Source: JANNGC01 sp043757045
GTDB taxonomy: Bacteria > Verrucomicrobiota > Verrucomicrobiia > Limisphaerales > SIBH01
DNA length: 26,378 nt
Direction: 5' to 3'
Assembly: GCA_043757045.1 (NCBI GenBank)
Contig: JAYVQC010000121.1
Span: 1-26,378, forward strand
Positions 7,736 to 15,056 of this stretch are shown in pieces. The translations under genes and the position numbers were made by a program. Under the pieces are notes generated by a model. That model was given only the letters and a program-made list of their open reading frames with translations, did not search any database and had not been told where the DNA came from. Position 1 is the first letter of the stretch, and each line of letters begins with the position of its first letter.

Positions 7736-9049
7736 GTGAACATCGTGCAGATCACACCCGGTGCGGGCGGCATGTATTGCGGCGGTTGTTTCCGCGACAA
7801 CGCGCTCGTGGCCGCGCTGCGCCGCCTCGGGCATGACACGCTCATGCTGCCGCTCTACCTCCCGCTCACGCTCGACGAAAAAGACCAGAGCGCGGGCACG
7901 CCGATTTTTTTCAGCGGGGTGAACGTCTATCTGGAGCAGAAATTTTCCTGGTTCCGGCACGCGCCCGACTGGCTGCACCGCGCGCTGGCTTCGCCGAAGT
8001 TGCTCGGCCTGCTGGGCCGTTTCGCGGGCCAGACGCGCGCCGAAGATGTCGGCGAACTCGTCATCTCCATGCTGCGCGGCGAGGAGGGAAATCAAGCGCG
8101 CGAAGTGGATGAACTGGTGACCTGGTTGAAGGCCCATCACCGCTGCGACGTGCTCTCGCTCTCGAACGTCCTGCTTGCCGGCATGGCACGGCGGCTCAAG
8201 GCCGAACTGAAAGCCCCCGTCGTCTGCATGTTGCAGGGCGAGGATACTTTCCTCGATGGATTGCCCGCCCCGGTGCGGGCCGCCGCTTGGCAGATTCTCG
8301 CCGAGCGTGCGCGCGACATTGATCTGTTCATCGCGCCGAGTCGCTACTTCGCGGACTTGATGGCGCAGCGGATGAACATCCCGCGCGAGCGTATCTGCGT
8401 GGTTCACAACGGCATCAGCCTCGACGGCTACAATGAGGTCCAAGGTCCAAGGTCCAAGGTCCAAGGTCGGCCCGTGCTCGGCTACTTCGCGCGCATGTGC
8501 GAGATGAAAGGTCTCGGCCTCGCCGTGGATGTGTTCATCGAATTGAAAAAGCGCGGGCGCGTGCCCGGCCTGCAACTCCACGTCGGTGGCGGCTGCGGCC
8601 CGAGCGATGAGCCGTTCGTCGAGGAACAAAAGGGCCGGCTGGCCGCGGCCAAGGCGCTGGACGATGTAAAATTTTTCCCCAACGTCTCGCGTGTGGAAAA
8701 AATTTCTTTCCTCGAATCACTCGATGTCTTCTGCACGCCCGCCATGTATGGCGAAGCGTTCGGACTCTACGTGATTGAGGCGCTGGCGGCGGGCGTGCCG
8801 GTCGTGCAACCGCGCCAAGCGGCGTTCGCGGAGATCGTCGAGAAGACGGGCGGCGGTTTGCTCGCGGAACCAAACGCCCGCGCTCTCGCCGATGCCGTGG
8901 AAGAACTGCTGTTGAACCCAGACCGCGCCCGCGCGCTCGGCGAAGCGGGCCGCACCGTGGTGCGCGATCATTTCAACGTGGGCCGCATGGCGTGCGAAGT
9001 GTTGGCCGTGTTCGAGTCCGCGAAACAAATCGCCAATCCAAAATCTTAA
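7736..9049 (+). CDS. Family 4 glycosyltransferase with N-terminal MYCGGC motif
   Basis: A 437-residue GT-B glycosyltransferase. The opening (IVQITPGAGGMYCGGCFRDN, residues 3-22) marks a subfamily of bacterial GT4 proteins with a CxxC in the first active-site loop. The donor-binding half starts around residue 247 (VLGYFARMCEMKGLGLAVDVF) and carries the EX7E motif E340-AFGLYVI-E348 followed by GVPVVQPRQAAFAEIV. The start is a GTG at 7736; no ATG fits the conserved N-terminus. Residues about 235-245 (VQGPRSKVQGR), in the linker between the two Rossmann domains, are encoded by a 7-bp GGTCCAA array. A gain or loss of one unit would shift the frame. The C-terminal IANPKS is also written in AATCCAAA-type repeat sequence. 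The substrate is unknown. Confidence 0.88.
   Translation: MNIVQITPGAGGMYCGGCFRDNALVAALRRLGHDTLMLPLYLPLTLDEKDQSAGTPIFFSGVNVYLEQKFSWFRHAPDWLHRALASPKLLGLLGRFAGQTRAEDVGELVISMLRGEEGNQAREVDELVTWLKAHHRCDVLSLSNVLLAGMARRLKAELKAPVVCMLQGEDTFLDGLPAPVRAAAWQILAERARDIDLFIAPSRYFADLMAQRMNIPRERICVVHNGISLDGYNEVQGPRSKVQGRPVLGYFARMCEMKGLGLAVDVFIELKKRGRVPGLQLHVGGGCGPSDEPFVEEQKGRLAAAKALDDVKFFPNVSRVEKISFLESLDVFCTPAMYGEAFGLYVIEALAAGVPVVQPRQAAFAEIVEKTGGGLLAEPNARALADAVEELLLNPDRARALGEAGRTVVRDHFNVGRMACEVLAVFESAKQIANPKS
8437..8468 (+). repeat. GGTCCAA heptamer array inside the GT4 gene
   Basis: There are four perfect tandem copies of GGTCCAA (8437-8443, 8444-8450, 8451-8457, 8458-8464) plus GGTC. Because the unit is 7 bp, every three units read as seven codons, and any single-unit change alters the reading frame. 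Confidence 0.9.
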
Positions 9050-9063
9050 ATCCAAAATCCTGA
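9030..9063 (+). repeat. Degenerate AATCCAAA array at the GT4/thioesterase junction
   Basis: AATCCAAAATCTTAAATCCAAAATCC-like sequence spans the end of the GT4 reading frame, including its TAA stop, and the 16-base gap to the next start codon. It resembles the A-rich arm of the repeat at 6056-6105 and is probably a decayed family A half element. Confidence 0.55.
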
Positions 9064-9065
9064 CC

Positions 9066-9503
9066 ATGCCCTACGAACACAAGATCGAGCGCCGCGTCGA
9101 GTTCTCCGAGACCGACCTCGCGGGCATTGTCCACTACTCGAATTTTTTCAAATACGTTGAGACGGCGGAGCACTCCTTCTTTCGCGCGCTCGGCCATTCC
9201 ATCGTGATGCAGGACCGCACGCCGCCCATCGGCTGGCCGCGCGTCCACGTCGAGTGCGACTACCGCAAGCCGCTGCGCTTCGAGGACGTGATGGAAGTCC
9301 ATCTGCTGGTGAAAGAAAAAAAGAGCAAGGCACTCACCTACGTCTTCCGCATCTCGCGCTTGAACGGCGGGCGCGAGGAAGTTGCGCGCGGCTTGCTCAC
9401 CGTCGTCTGCGTTTCCTACGAGAACGGGGTGATGCGTGCCGTGTCCATCCCCGCCGACCTCGCGGAGCAAATCCAGGTCGCCCCCGCAGAACTGCTGGAT
9501 TGA
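9066..9503 (+). CDS. YbgC/4HBT-family acyl-CoA thioesterase
   Basis: A 145-residue hotdog-fold thioesterase, the usual length for this family, which hydrolyses short- or medium-chain acyl-CoA in the cytoplasm. The signature FSETDLAGIVHYSNFFKY (13-30) contains the catalytic Asp17 in the DxxGxVxxxxY/F context of YbgC and 4-hydroxybenzoyl-CoA thioesterases, followed by the helix ETAEHSFFRALG. The second half (VECDYRKPLRFEDVMEV) forms the central sheet. It starts 16 bases after the GT4 stop, so co-transcription is possible. In proteobacteria ybgC is the first gene of the tol-pal cluster; here it lies about 6 kb upstream of tolQ, separated by unrelated genes. A specific substrate cannot be assigned. 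Confidence 0.88.
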   Translation: MPYEHKIERRVEFSETDLAGIVHYSNFFKYVETAEHSFFRALGHSIVMQDRTPPIGWPRVHVECDYRKPLRFEDVMEVHLLVKEKKSKALTYVFRISRLNGGREEVARGLLTVVCVSYENGVMRAVSIPADLAEQIQVAPAELLD

Positions 9504-9570
9504 AGCGGGAGCGCCGCCATCCAGTCGTGCCAGCGCCCTGTCCCGGGCGGCGTTTAATCTTGCCGCATTC

Positions 9571-9586
9571 GATTACTCGTGTAATC
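9571..9586. promoter_or_regulatory. Candidate BlaI-type operator upstream of the repressor gene
   Basis: GATTACTCGTGTAATC is a perfect 6-bp inverted repeat with a 4-base spacer, 34 bases before the repressor start. It has the form of a BlaI/MecI/CopY box (TAC-A-xx-T-GTA-like), with TAC and GTA correctly placed. TGTAAT (9580-9585) inside it is one base from a -10 consensus, and TTGCCG (9560-9565) is a possible -35, though the spacing of 14 is short. Autoregulation is inferred. Confidence 0.55.
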
Positions 9587-9620
9587 CGTAAGCCCGTCAG
9601 CCGGTGCTGACCGCCTGAAT

Positions 9621-9989
9621 ATGAAAACCATTCCCCGCATCTCCGACGCCGAATGGGCGGTGATGAAAGTCCTGTGGAATCGCGCGCCGCTGCCCGCCAC
9701 GGAAATCATCGAGGCGCTCGCGACCAGCGAAAGCTGGGCACCCAAGACGGTCAAGACGCTGCTCAACCGGCTGGTGAAAAAGGGCGCGCTCGGCTTCGCG
9801 CAGGAGGGGCGCGCTTACTTGTATCGTCCGATGGTCACGGAGGCGGCCTGCGCCACGGCGGCGAGCGAAGCCTTTCTCTCTCGCGTTTTTGGCGGCTCGC
9901 TCCGTCCCATGCTCGCGCACTTCGTCGGGGAGAAACGGCTCTCGGCGAAAGAAGTGAAGGAGTTGAAGCGGCTGCTGGAGGACGAGTAA
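9621..9989 (+). CDS. BlaI/MecI/CopY-family transcriptional repressor
   Basis: A 122-residue winged-helix repressor, the family's standard length. The N-terminal half is the DNA-binding domain: ISDAEWAVMKVLW (7-19), then TEIIEALATSESWAPKTVKTLLNRLVKKG with the recognition helix, then a wing around GRAYLYRP. The C-terminal helices (EAFLSRVFGGSLRPMLAHF and LSAKEVKELKRLLEDE) form the dimer interface. In the known BlaI/BlaR1 and MecI/MecR1 systems the partner M56 protease triggers cleavage or release of this repressor. The gene's TAA stop shares one base with the ATG of the M56 gene, so the two are almost certainly co-translated. The palindrome at 9571-9586 is its probable operator. Confidence 0.92.
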   Translation: MKTIPRISDAEWAVMKVLWNRAPLPATEIIEALATSESWAPKTVKTLLNRLVKKGALGFAQEGRAYLYRPMVTEAACATAASEAFLSRVFGGSLRPMLAHFVGEKRLSAKEVKELKRLLEDE

Positions 9990-12487
9990 TGACGGACGCG
10001 CTGGCATGGGCGTGGCCCGGTCTGGCCTGGCTCGGGCGCATGGCCTGGCAGGCGTCCGTGCTGATCGTGCTGGTGCTTGTGGTGCAACGCGCGTTCCGTC
10101 GCCAGCTCTCGCCGGCGTGGCGTCACGCGCTGTGGCTGCTGGTGGTGGCGCGGCTGGCCTTGCCGGCCTCGCTGGAAAGCCGCGCGAGCGTTTTCAACTG
10201 GCTGCGTCTCCGCAGCGTCCCCTCCGTGCTGGAACCCGCGCCCGCGCCCGTGACTGCGCCCGTTGTGCTCACGGCCTCGGCGTGGGAATCCATTTCTGGA
10301 AAGCCCGCCGCCGCTCTCACCCCAAGTCCCACCGTGGCTTCAGAAAAATTTCCCGCCGCCGGAAAACTGTGGCTCGGCGCCCCGGCGGCGGACCGCGCGC
10401 CGCGCACCGGGACTTGGAACACACTGGCGCCCTGGCTCGCGGTCGTGTGGCTGGCGGGCGTGCTCCTGCTCGCCGTGCGCATCGCGGCTGAGAGCGTGCG
10501 GCTGCAACGCCTCATCGCCCCCAAGCGCCTCGTCACCGACTCCGCCGTGCTGGAGTTGCTGGAGGATTGCAAGCAACTCATGGACGTGCGCGCGCCGCTG
10601 GTGCTGGTGCAGACCGCGTGCATTTCCAGTCCGGTGCTTTATGGATTCATCCGGCCCCGGCTGGTCCTGCCGGAGGGATTGCTGAAAGAATTTTCGCGCG
10701 ACGAATTGCGCTTTGTCTTCCTGCACGAGTTGGCCCACGTCCGCCGGCACGACATCGCGCTCTCGTGGCTCATGGCCGGGTTGCAGGCGCTGCACTGGTT
10801 CAATCCGCTCGTCTGGATCGCGTTCCGGCACATGAAGGCTGACCGCGAACTGGCCTGCGATGCACTCGTCCTCGCGCGCACGAGCGCGGGCGAACAGAAA
10901 GCCTACGGGCGCACCATGCTCCGCTTGTTGGAAGGTTTTGCGCGGCCCAAACATTTTCCCGCGCTGGCCGGCATTCTCGAAGACCCGGCTCAGCTCAAGA
11001 CGCGGATTCAGGGCATCGCCCGCTTCAACGGGCGCACGCCTTCGCCCGTGTTCGCGCTCGGCGCGGCGGCGGCGCTGGCGCTGGTCGCGCTCACAGACCG
11101 GCGCGTGGTGGCGGCCCCGCAAATTTTTTCTGTGTGGCCCGCGCAGTTTGCGCTCCCGCGCACGGAAGGCGGGACGGAAATTCGTTCCATTTTGTTGCGC
11201 CCGGAGCCGGGCATTGATCTCCAACAGGCGCTGGATCGCGGCGGACTGCGGCTCGCGTCCGGGACGGAGGGCGCGAGCCTGGTGCGCGACGGTTACAAAC
11301 TTCTCGGCGGCGTGGACGGCCTGGGCCTGGACCGCTGGCGGCGTTGCACCCGCGAAGGCGCGCCCGCGCCGCGCGTCGCGCACACCGTGGTATGGACCGG
11401 GCAGGAGATGCTCGTGTGGGGCGGCGGTGCGCGCGATTTTTTCAAACAAACCGGCGCGCGTTACAACCCCGTCACCGACACCTGGCGGCCCATCACCACG
11501 AACGGCGCGCCCAGCGGACGCTGGCAGCACGCCGCGCAATGGACGGGCCGCGAGATGATCATCTGGGGCGGGCGCGCGCATTATTATCCGACCAACAGTT
11601 TGTCCGACGGCGCGCTCTACGATCCAGAAACGGACACTTGGCGTCCGGTGAACAGGCACGGCGCTCCCACCGCGCGCTCGCAAATGACCTCGGTGTGGAC
11701 GGGCCGGGAGTTCATCGTGTGGGGCGGGCGTACCGATGGCGGCACGAACGCCTACGACACTCCTTTCAACGACGGTGCCCGCTACCACCCCGAGACCGAT
11801 GCGTGGACGCCGATGGCGGATTGTCCTGAACTCGGCCCGCGCTACGACGCGGCGGCGGTGTGGACGGGAACGGAGGTGATTTTGTGGGGCGGCGGAAGGC
11901 GCACCGGCACGAGCCGCGAGAATCAACACCCTTACCTCACGCACGCTGACGGCGGACGCTACAATCCCGCGCTGGATCAGTGGACGTTGCTGCCCGCCGA
12001 AGGAGCGCCGCGCGGACGCTACAAGCACACCGCCGTCTGGACCGGCGAAGAGATGCTCGTCTGGGGCGGCACCACGGTCACATTCACCGGCGAGCCGCCG
12101 AAGCAGGGCAACTCCTCATTTCAAGACGGCGCGCGCTTCAGTCCCGCCACGGGACGCTGGTCGCCCATCTCCACCAATCACGCGCCGGGCGAACGCTCCT
12201 CCCACCTGGCGGCCTGGAGCGGCAGCGAGATGATCGTGTGGGGCGGCGGCAATTCAAAATCCGAATGCCTCAACACCGGCGCGCGCTACGATCCGAAAAC
12301 GGATCGCTGGTGGCCGCTCACCGGGGAGAGCGCGCCCGCGCCGCGTTTCATGATGCGGCCCGACGGGGGGTTGTGGACGGGCCGGGAATTTTACGTGGTG
12401 GGCGGCTACGATTTGAACACCGAGTTCGGCACCAGCCACGCCTGGTCGCCCGCGCCCGCGCTGGCCTTGTATCAGCGCGTGCGCTGA
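9989..12487 (+). CDS. M56 (BlaR1-type) membrane protease fused to a seven-unit kelch propeller
   Basis: An 832-residue sensor-protease. Residues 16-34 and 45-61 are membrane helices, a third lies at 148-166, and the cytoplasmic metalloprotease domain carries H246-E-L-A-H250 with the third zinc ligand probably Glu287 in DRELACD, as in BlaR1/MecR1. A fourth helix (353-369) should lead the C-terminal part outside the cytoplasm. Instead of BlaR1's penicillin-binding domain, residues about 450-832 hold seven repeats marked by W(T/S)G-x-E-(M/F/V)-x-(V/I/L)-(W/V)GG at 469, 518, 570, 625, 684, 743 and 796. Each is paired with ARY-(N/D/H)P-x-TD-x-W-type strands, so they could close a full kelch/galactose-oxidase-like beta-propeller. 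The start at 9989 overlaps the repressor stop by one base. The signal sensed is unknown; a glycan or cell-wall ligand is my guess. The gene converges on folA with six bases between. Confidence 0.9.
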   Translation: MTDALAWAWPGLAWLGRMAWQASVLIVLVLVVQRAFRRQLSPAWRHALWLLVVARLALPASLESRASVFNWLRLRSVPSVLEPAPAPVTAPVVLTASAWESISGKPAAALTPSPTVASEKFPAAGKLWLGAPAADRAPRTGTWNTLAPWLAVVWLAGVLLLAVRIAAESVRLQRLIAPKRLVTDSAVLELLEDCKQLMDVRAPLVLVQTACISSPVLYGFIRPRLVLPEGLLKEFSRDELRFVFLHELAHVRRHDIALSWLMAGLQALHWFNPLVWIAFRHMKADRELACDALVLARTSAGEQKAYGRTMLRLLEGFARPKHFPALAGILEDPAQLKTRIQGIARFNGRTPSPVFALGAAAALALVALTDRRVVAAPQIFSVWPAQFALPRTEGGTEIRSILLRPEPGIDLQQALDRGGLRLASGTEGASLVRDGYKLLGGVDGLGLDRWRRCTREGAPAPRVAHTVVWTGQEMLVWGGGARDFFKQTGARYNPVTDTWRPITTNGAPSGRWQHAAQWTGREMIIWGGRAHYYPTNSLSDGALYDPETDTWRPVNRHGAPTARSQMTSVWTGREFIVWGGRTDGGTNAYDTPFNDGARYHPETDAWTPMADCPELGPRYDAAAVWTGTEVILWGGGRRTGTSRENQHPYLTHADGGRYNPALDQWTLLPAEGAPRGRYKHTAVWTGEEMLVWGGTTVTFTGEPPKQGNSSFQDGARFSPATGRWSPISTNHAPGERSSHLAAWSGSEMIVWGGGNSKSECLNTGARYDPKTDRWWPLTGESAPAPRFMMRPDGGLWTGREFYVVGGYDLNTEFGTSHAWSPAPALALYQRVR

Positions 12488-12493
12488 ACCAGT

Positions 12494-13078
12494 TCACTCC
12501 GCCAGCAGGCTCTTGTGCCGCCAGTGTTCGATGGTGAAGTCGGGCGTATCGCTGAGCATCGCGACGCGCGTGAATGAATCCTCAAACGGCGGGAAGAAAG
12601 CGTCGCCTTCGCACGTCCGCTTCACCCGCGTCAGATAAAGGTCCGAGCAGCGCGGCAGCGCCTGCTCATAAATCTGCGCGCCGCCGCAGATGAAAATATC
12701 CGTCGGGAAATCCTCGGGGTTCAGCTTGTCCAGCGAGTTGAAGATGAAGAGGTCCTCGCTCTCGTTGCCGTTGAGCTTGGTCATGCGGAGCTGGTAGGCG
12801 CGCTTCAAATGTTCGCCGCCGCGCCACTCATGATACGCGCCAAAGACCTGTGGGTGTGCGTGGATGAGCTGCTGCGGATGATGCGTGAGGATGAGCGTCT
12901 TCCGATTCGGCAGCGGCTTGCCAATGGACTCAAACGTCTTGCGCCCCATGACCACGACGTTCCCCGTGGTCATCTTCTTGAACCATTTGAAGTCCTCGGG
13001 CAGATGCCACGGGATTTTGTTCCCGTTCCCGATGACGCGGTTCTCGCTCATCGCGGCGATGGCTTTGAAGTGTTTCAC
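12494..13078 (-). CDS. folA: Dihydrofolate reductase
   Basis: A 194-residue NADPH-dependent enzyme that regenerates tetrahydrofolate, the partner reaction to thymidylate synthase. Conserved parts are AIAAMSENRVIGN (7-18), IPWHLPEDFKWFKKMT (22-37) with Asp29 equivalent to E. coli Asp27, VMGRKTFESIGKPLPNR (43-59), ICGGAQIYEQAL (130-141) and LYLTRV (147-152). The stretch between LTHHP and IFICGG (about residues 68-128) is roughly 20 residues longer than in E. coli. The start is a GTG at 13078 whose bases overlap the upstream gene's TGA as GTGA, which implies translational coupling. The frame stays open further upstream, but that part lies inside the amidase gene. It is the third gene of the thyA-amidase-folA operon. 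Confidence 0.93.
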   Translation of the reverse strand: MKHFKAIAAMSENRVIGNGNKIPWHLPEDFKWFKKMTTGNVVVMGRKTFESIGKPLPNRKTLILTHHPQQLIHAHPQVFGAYHEWRGGEHLKRAYQLRMTKLNGNESEDLFIFNSLDKLNPEDFPTDIFICGGAQIYEQALPRCSDLYLTRVKRTCEGDAFFPPFEDSFTRVAMLSDTPDFTIEHWRHKSLLAE

Positions 13079-14202
13079 TGCACGCGCGGCTGGAGCAGTT
13101 GCGCGCCGTGCTCCGGTGTTTTTGTGCCCAAGCCCAGCAACGCGCGCGCGCCTCTGATCACCTTGTCCCACTGGAAGGCCGGGCCGGGATCGGTCTTGTT
13201 CTTCTGGACGTGGTAGTGGCCGAGCACGCCCTGGTATTTTTCCAATTCGTCGTCGGGCAGTTTGCTCGTGAGCAATTTTCCGTCGGCACCGCGCGGATAG
13301 TCGCAGTTCATCTTTGGGAAAATTTTGCACAAGGCCGCCGTGAGGTGCGTGAGCGCGCGATATTGCTCCGGCGTGAAATCATACTGATGCAGCTTGTCGC
13401 CTTGCACCACGCCGGTGACCAGTTCCGGCCGCGCGGGGCGTCCGATGAAGTTCGTCGTGCGTATGCCGCCGTCGCCGAGGCGCGCGGGGATCGTGATGCG
13501 CATCTGTCCGTTCGTGTCACGGGCATACCACTGTTTCAGCGCCTCGGCATTGGTGGAGGCGTAAGCCCCGAGGTTGGCAATCTCGATGCCGACCGAGCGC
13601 GTGTTCGACGTGGTGGCGTGCCACGCGCGCTCCTTCGCATCAAGCGTCTGGTAAATGGTGCCGTCGAGATCGAGCATGAAGTGAACGCTCAAATCACGTC
13701 CGTCGTGCAGCACCTTGAAGCACTGGCGCGCGGTGCCGGCCACGTCGAAGTGAATCACGAATTGATCCACGACTTCCTGAAGCAACGGCAAATCCCAACC
13801 GCCGCCGCGCACGCGTTGGATTTGTTCGTCGGTCAGCGTGTGCTGGCGCAGCCCGTAACGATTCGGTGTCTTCAAAGCCGCCACCGCCACGCGCGACGTT
13901 TCCCACGACGACTGATCATACGGCGCGAAGCGGCGCTCGACGCGATACGCATCGTAGCCGCCAGGGTCCATCCAGGTGATGACCGGTGTGCCGGTGTGAA
14001 CGAAGTGACCGGCGACGACGATCTCGTCGCCCGTTCGCGTCGCGATGGTGCCGGGTCGCGCTGGCGGGGTGGCACAGCCGGTGAACAGCACGGCGGCAAG
14101 CGCCAGTTGGAGTCCAAGCTTCAGCTTGTCCGGGCGAGGCGACGAAGGGGACAAGCTGAAGCTTGAACTCCAACTCAAACTAAAGTTTGAACTCCAGTTC
14201 AT
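13075..14202 (-). CDS. N-acetylmuramoyl-L-alanine amidase lipoprotein (AmiD/AmpD-like, Amidase_2)
   Basis: A 375-residue zinc amidase that cleaves the bond between N-acetylmuramic acid and L-alanine in peptidoglycan or muropeptides. A lipobox (LFTGC, Cys43) predicts an anchored lipoprotein, facing the periplasm as AmiD does. Predicted zinc ligands by analogy with AmpD are His151 (VIHF), His329 (GHYHV) and Asp338 in KTDPGPAF; Lys336 and Glu207 (SVGIEIAN) match its catalytic residues. The ATG at 14202 overlaps the thyA TGA as ATGA, which supports this start. The first 34 or so residues (serine-rich NWSSNFSLSWSSSFSLS, then SPSSPRPDKLKLG) are encoded by a palindromic repeat, which even provides the basic n-region of the signal peptide. 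Internal TTG codons could be alternative starts. Confidence 0.88.
   Translation of the reverse strand: MNWSSNFSLSWSSSFSLSPSSPRPDKLKLGLQLALAAVLFTGCATPPARPGTIATRTGDEIVVAGHFVHTGTPVITWMDPGGYDAYRVERRFAPYDQSSWETSRVAVAALKTPNRYGLRQHTLTDEQIQRVRGGGWDLPLLQEVVDQFVIHFDVAGTARQCFKVLHDGRDLSVHFMLDLDGTIYQTLDAKERAWHATTSNTRSVGIEIANLGAYASTNAEALKQWYARDTNGQMRITIPARLGDGGIRTTNFIGRPARPELVTGVVQGDKLHQYDFTPEQYRALTHLTAALCKIFPKMNCDYPRGADGKLLTSKLPDDELEKYQGVLGHYHVQKNKTDPGPAFQWDKVIRGARALLGLGTKTPEHGAQLLQPRVQ
14106..14197. repeat. Palindromic repeat encoding the amidase leader (family D)
   Basis: Arms at 14106-14131 and 14149-14174 match in 25 of 26 positions around the core AAGCTTCAGCTTGTCC, with a 17-base loop. A small satellite hairpin (TCAAACT 14175-14181 with AGTTTGA 14184-14190) follows, flanked by another GAACTCCAG copy of the arm end. 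The whole element lies in the amidase reading frame between its start codon and the lipoprotein signal core. Confidence 0.88.
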
Positions 14203-14993
14203 ACGGCAATCGGCGCTTTGATCCCTGGATGCGGGTCGTAGCCTTCGAGCGTGAAGTCGGAGAACTGGAAGTCGTGGATGTTCTTCACGGTCGGATTCAG
14301 CTTCATCGTCGGCAGGGGACGCGGCTCGCGGCTGAGTTGCAGCTTCGCCTGCTCGAGATGATTCGAGTAGAGGTGTAAATCGCCAAAGGTGTGGACGAAG
14401 GTGCCGGGTTTGAGTCCGGTGACTTGCGCGACCATCAGCGTGAGCAGCGCATAGCTCGCGATGTTGAAAGGCACGCCGAGGAACAAATCCGCGCTGCGCT
14501 GGTAGAGCTGACAGCTCAGTTCGCCGTCCTGCACGAAGAACTGGAACAGGGTGTGGCACGGCGGCAGCGCCATCGTTTCAATTTCGCCGACGTTCCACGC
14601 GCTGACGATCAGGCGGCGGCTGTCGGGGGTTTTCTGGATCTGCTCGATGACGCGATCGATCTGATTGATCGAGCGACCGTCCTCCGTGCGCCAGTCGCAC
14701 CATTGCGCGCCATAGACGCGACCGAGATTGCCCTGCTCGTCGGCCCATTCGTTCCAGATGGTCACGCCGTTTTCGTTGAGCCATTTGATGTTCGTGTCGC
14801 CGCGCAGGAACCAGAGCAACTCGTAGAGGATGGACTTGAGATGCAGCTTCTTGGTGGTGAGCAGCGGGAAGGTGGGCGCGAGCGGGATGCGCGCCTGCGC
14901 GCCGAAGACGGAATACGTGCCGGTGCCGGTGCGGTCAGCCTTGAATTTGCCCTGCTCCAAAACGAGCCGCAGCAGTTGGTGATACTCAACCAT
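14199..14993 (-). CDS. thyA: Thymidylate synthase
   Basis: This enzyme converts dUMP to dTMP using methylene-tetrahydrofolate and yields dihydrofolate, which the folA product recycles. Its 264 residues equal the length of E. coli ThyA. Cys146 in LPPCHT is the nucleophile. RTGTGT (21-26) binds phosphate. LYELLWFLRGDTNIKWL (57-73), RVYGAQWCDW (92-101), SRRLIVSAWNV (125-135), QRSADLFLGVPFNIASYALL (165-184) and HTFGDLHLYSNH (201-212) are all canonical. The C-terminus HPGIKAPIAV is intact. The ATG at 14993 aligns with the family start, although no strong ribosome site is visible. It is the first gene of a three-gene operon, and its stop overlaps the amidase start by four bases. Upstream lies a 390-base gap containing a palindromic repeat. 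Confidence 0.97.
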   Translation of the reverse strand: MVEYHQLLRLVLEQGKFKADRTGTGTYSVFGAQARIPLAPTFPLLTTKKLHLKSILYELLWFLRGDTNIKWLNENGVTIWNEWADEQGNLGRVYGAQWCDWRTEDGRSINQIDRVIEQIQKTPDSRRLIVSAWNVGEIETMALPPCHTLFQFFVQDGELSCQLYQRSADLFLGVPFNIASYALLTLMVAQVTGLKPGTFVHTFGDLHLYSNHLEQAKLQLSREPRPLPTMKLNPTVKNIHDFQFSDFTLEGYDPHPGIKAPIAV

Positions 14994-15056
14994 AAGAATT
15001 TTGCTGGCGGCATTCTTGCCCGTGAGCGGCGCGGATAGGCCAATGAAATTTTTGGA

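Noticed and set aside
9512..9555. Possible terminator after the thioesterase gene
   Set aside because: A 7-bp CGCCGCC/GGCGGCG stem has a 27-base loop and only TTTAAT after it; too weak to call.
10340..12028. A 562-codon open frame on the minus strand opposite the M56-kelch gene
   Set aside because: It is rich in Arg, His, Gly and Ala with no membrane, domain or signal pattern, and lies opposite a clear gene; this is a GC-driven shadow.
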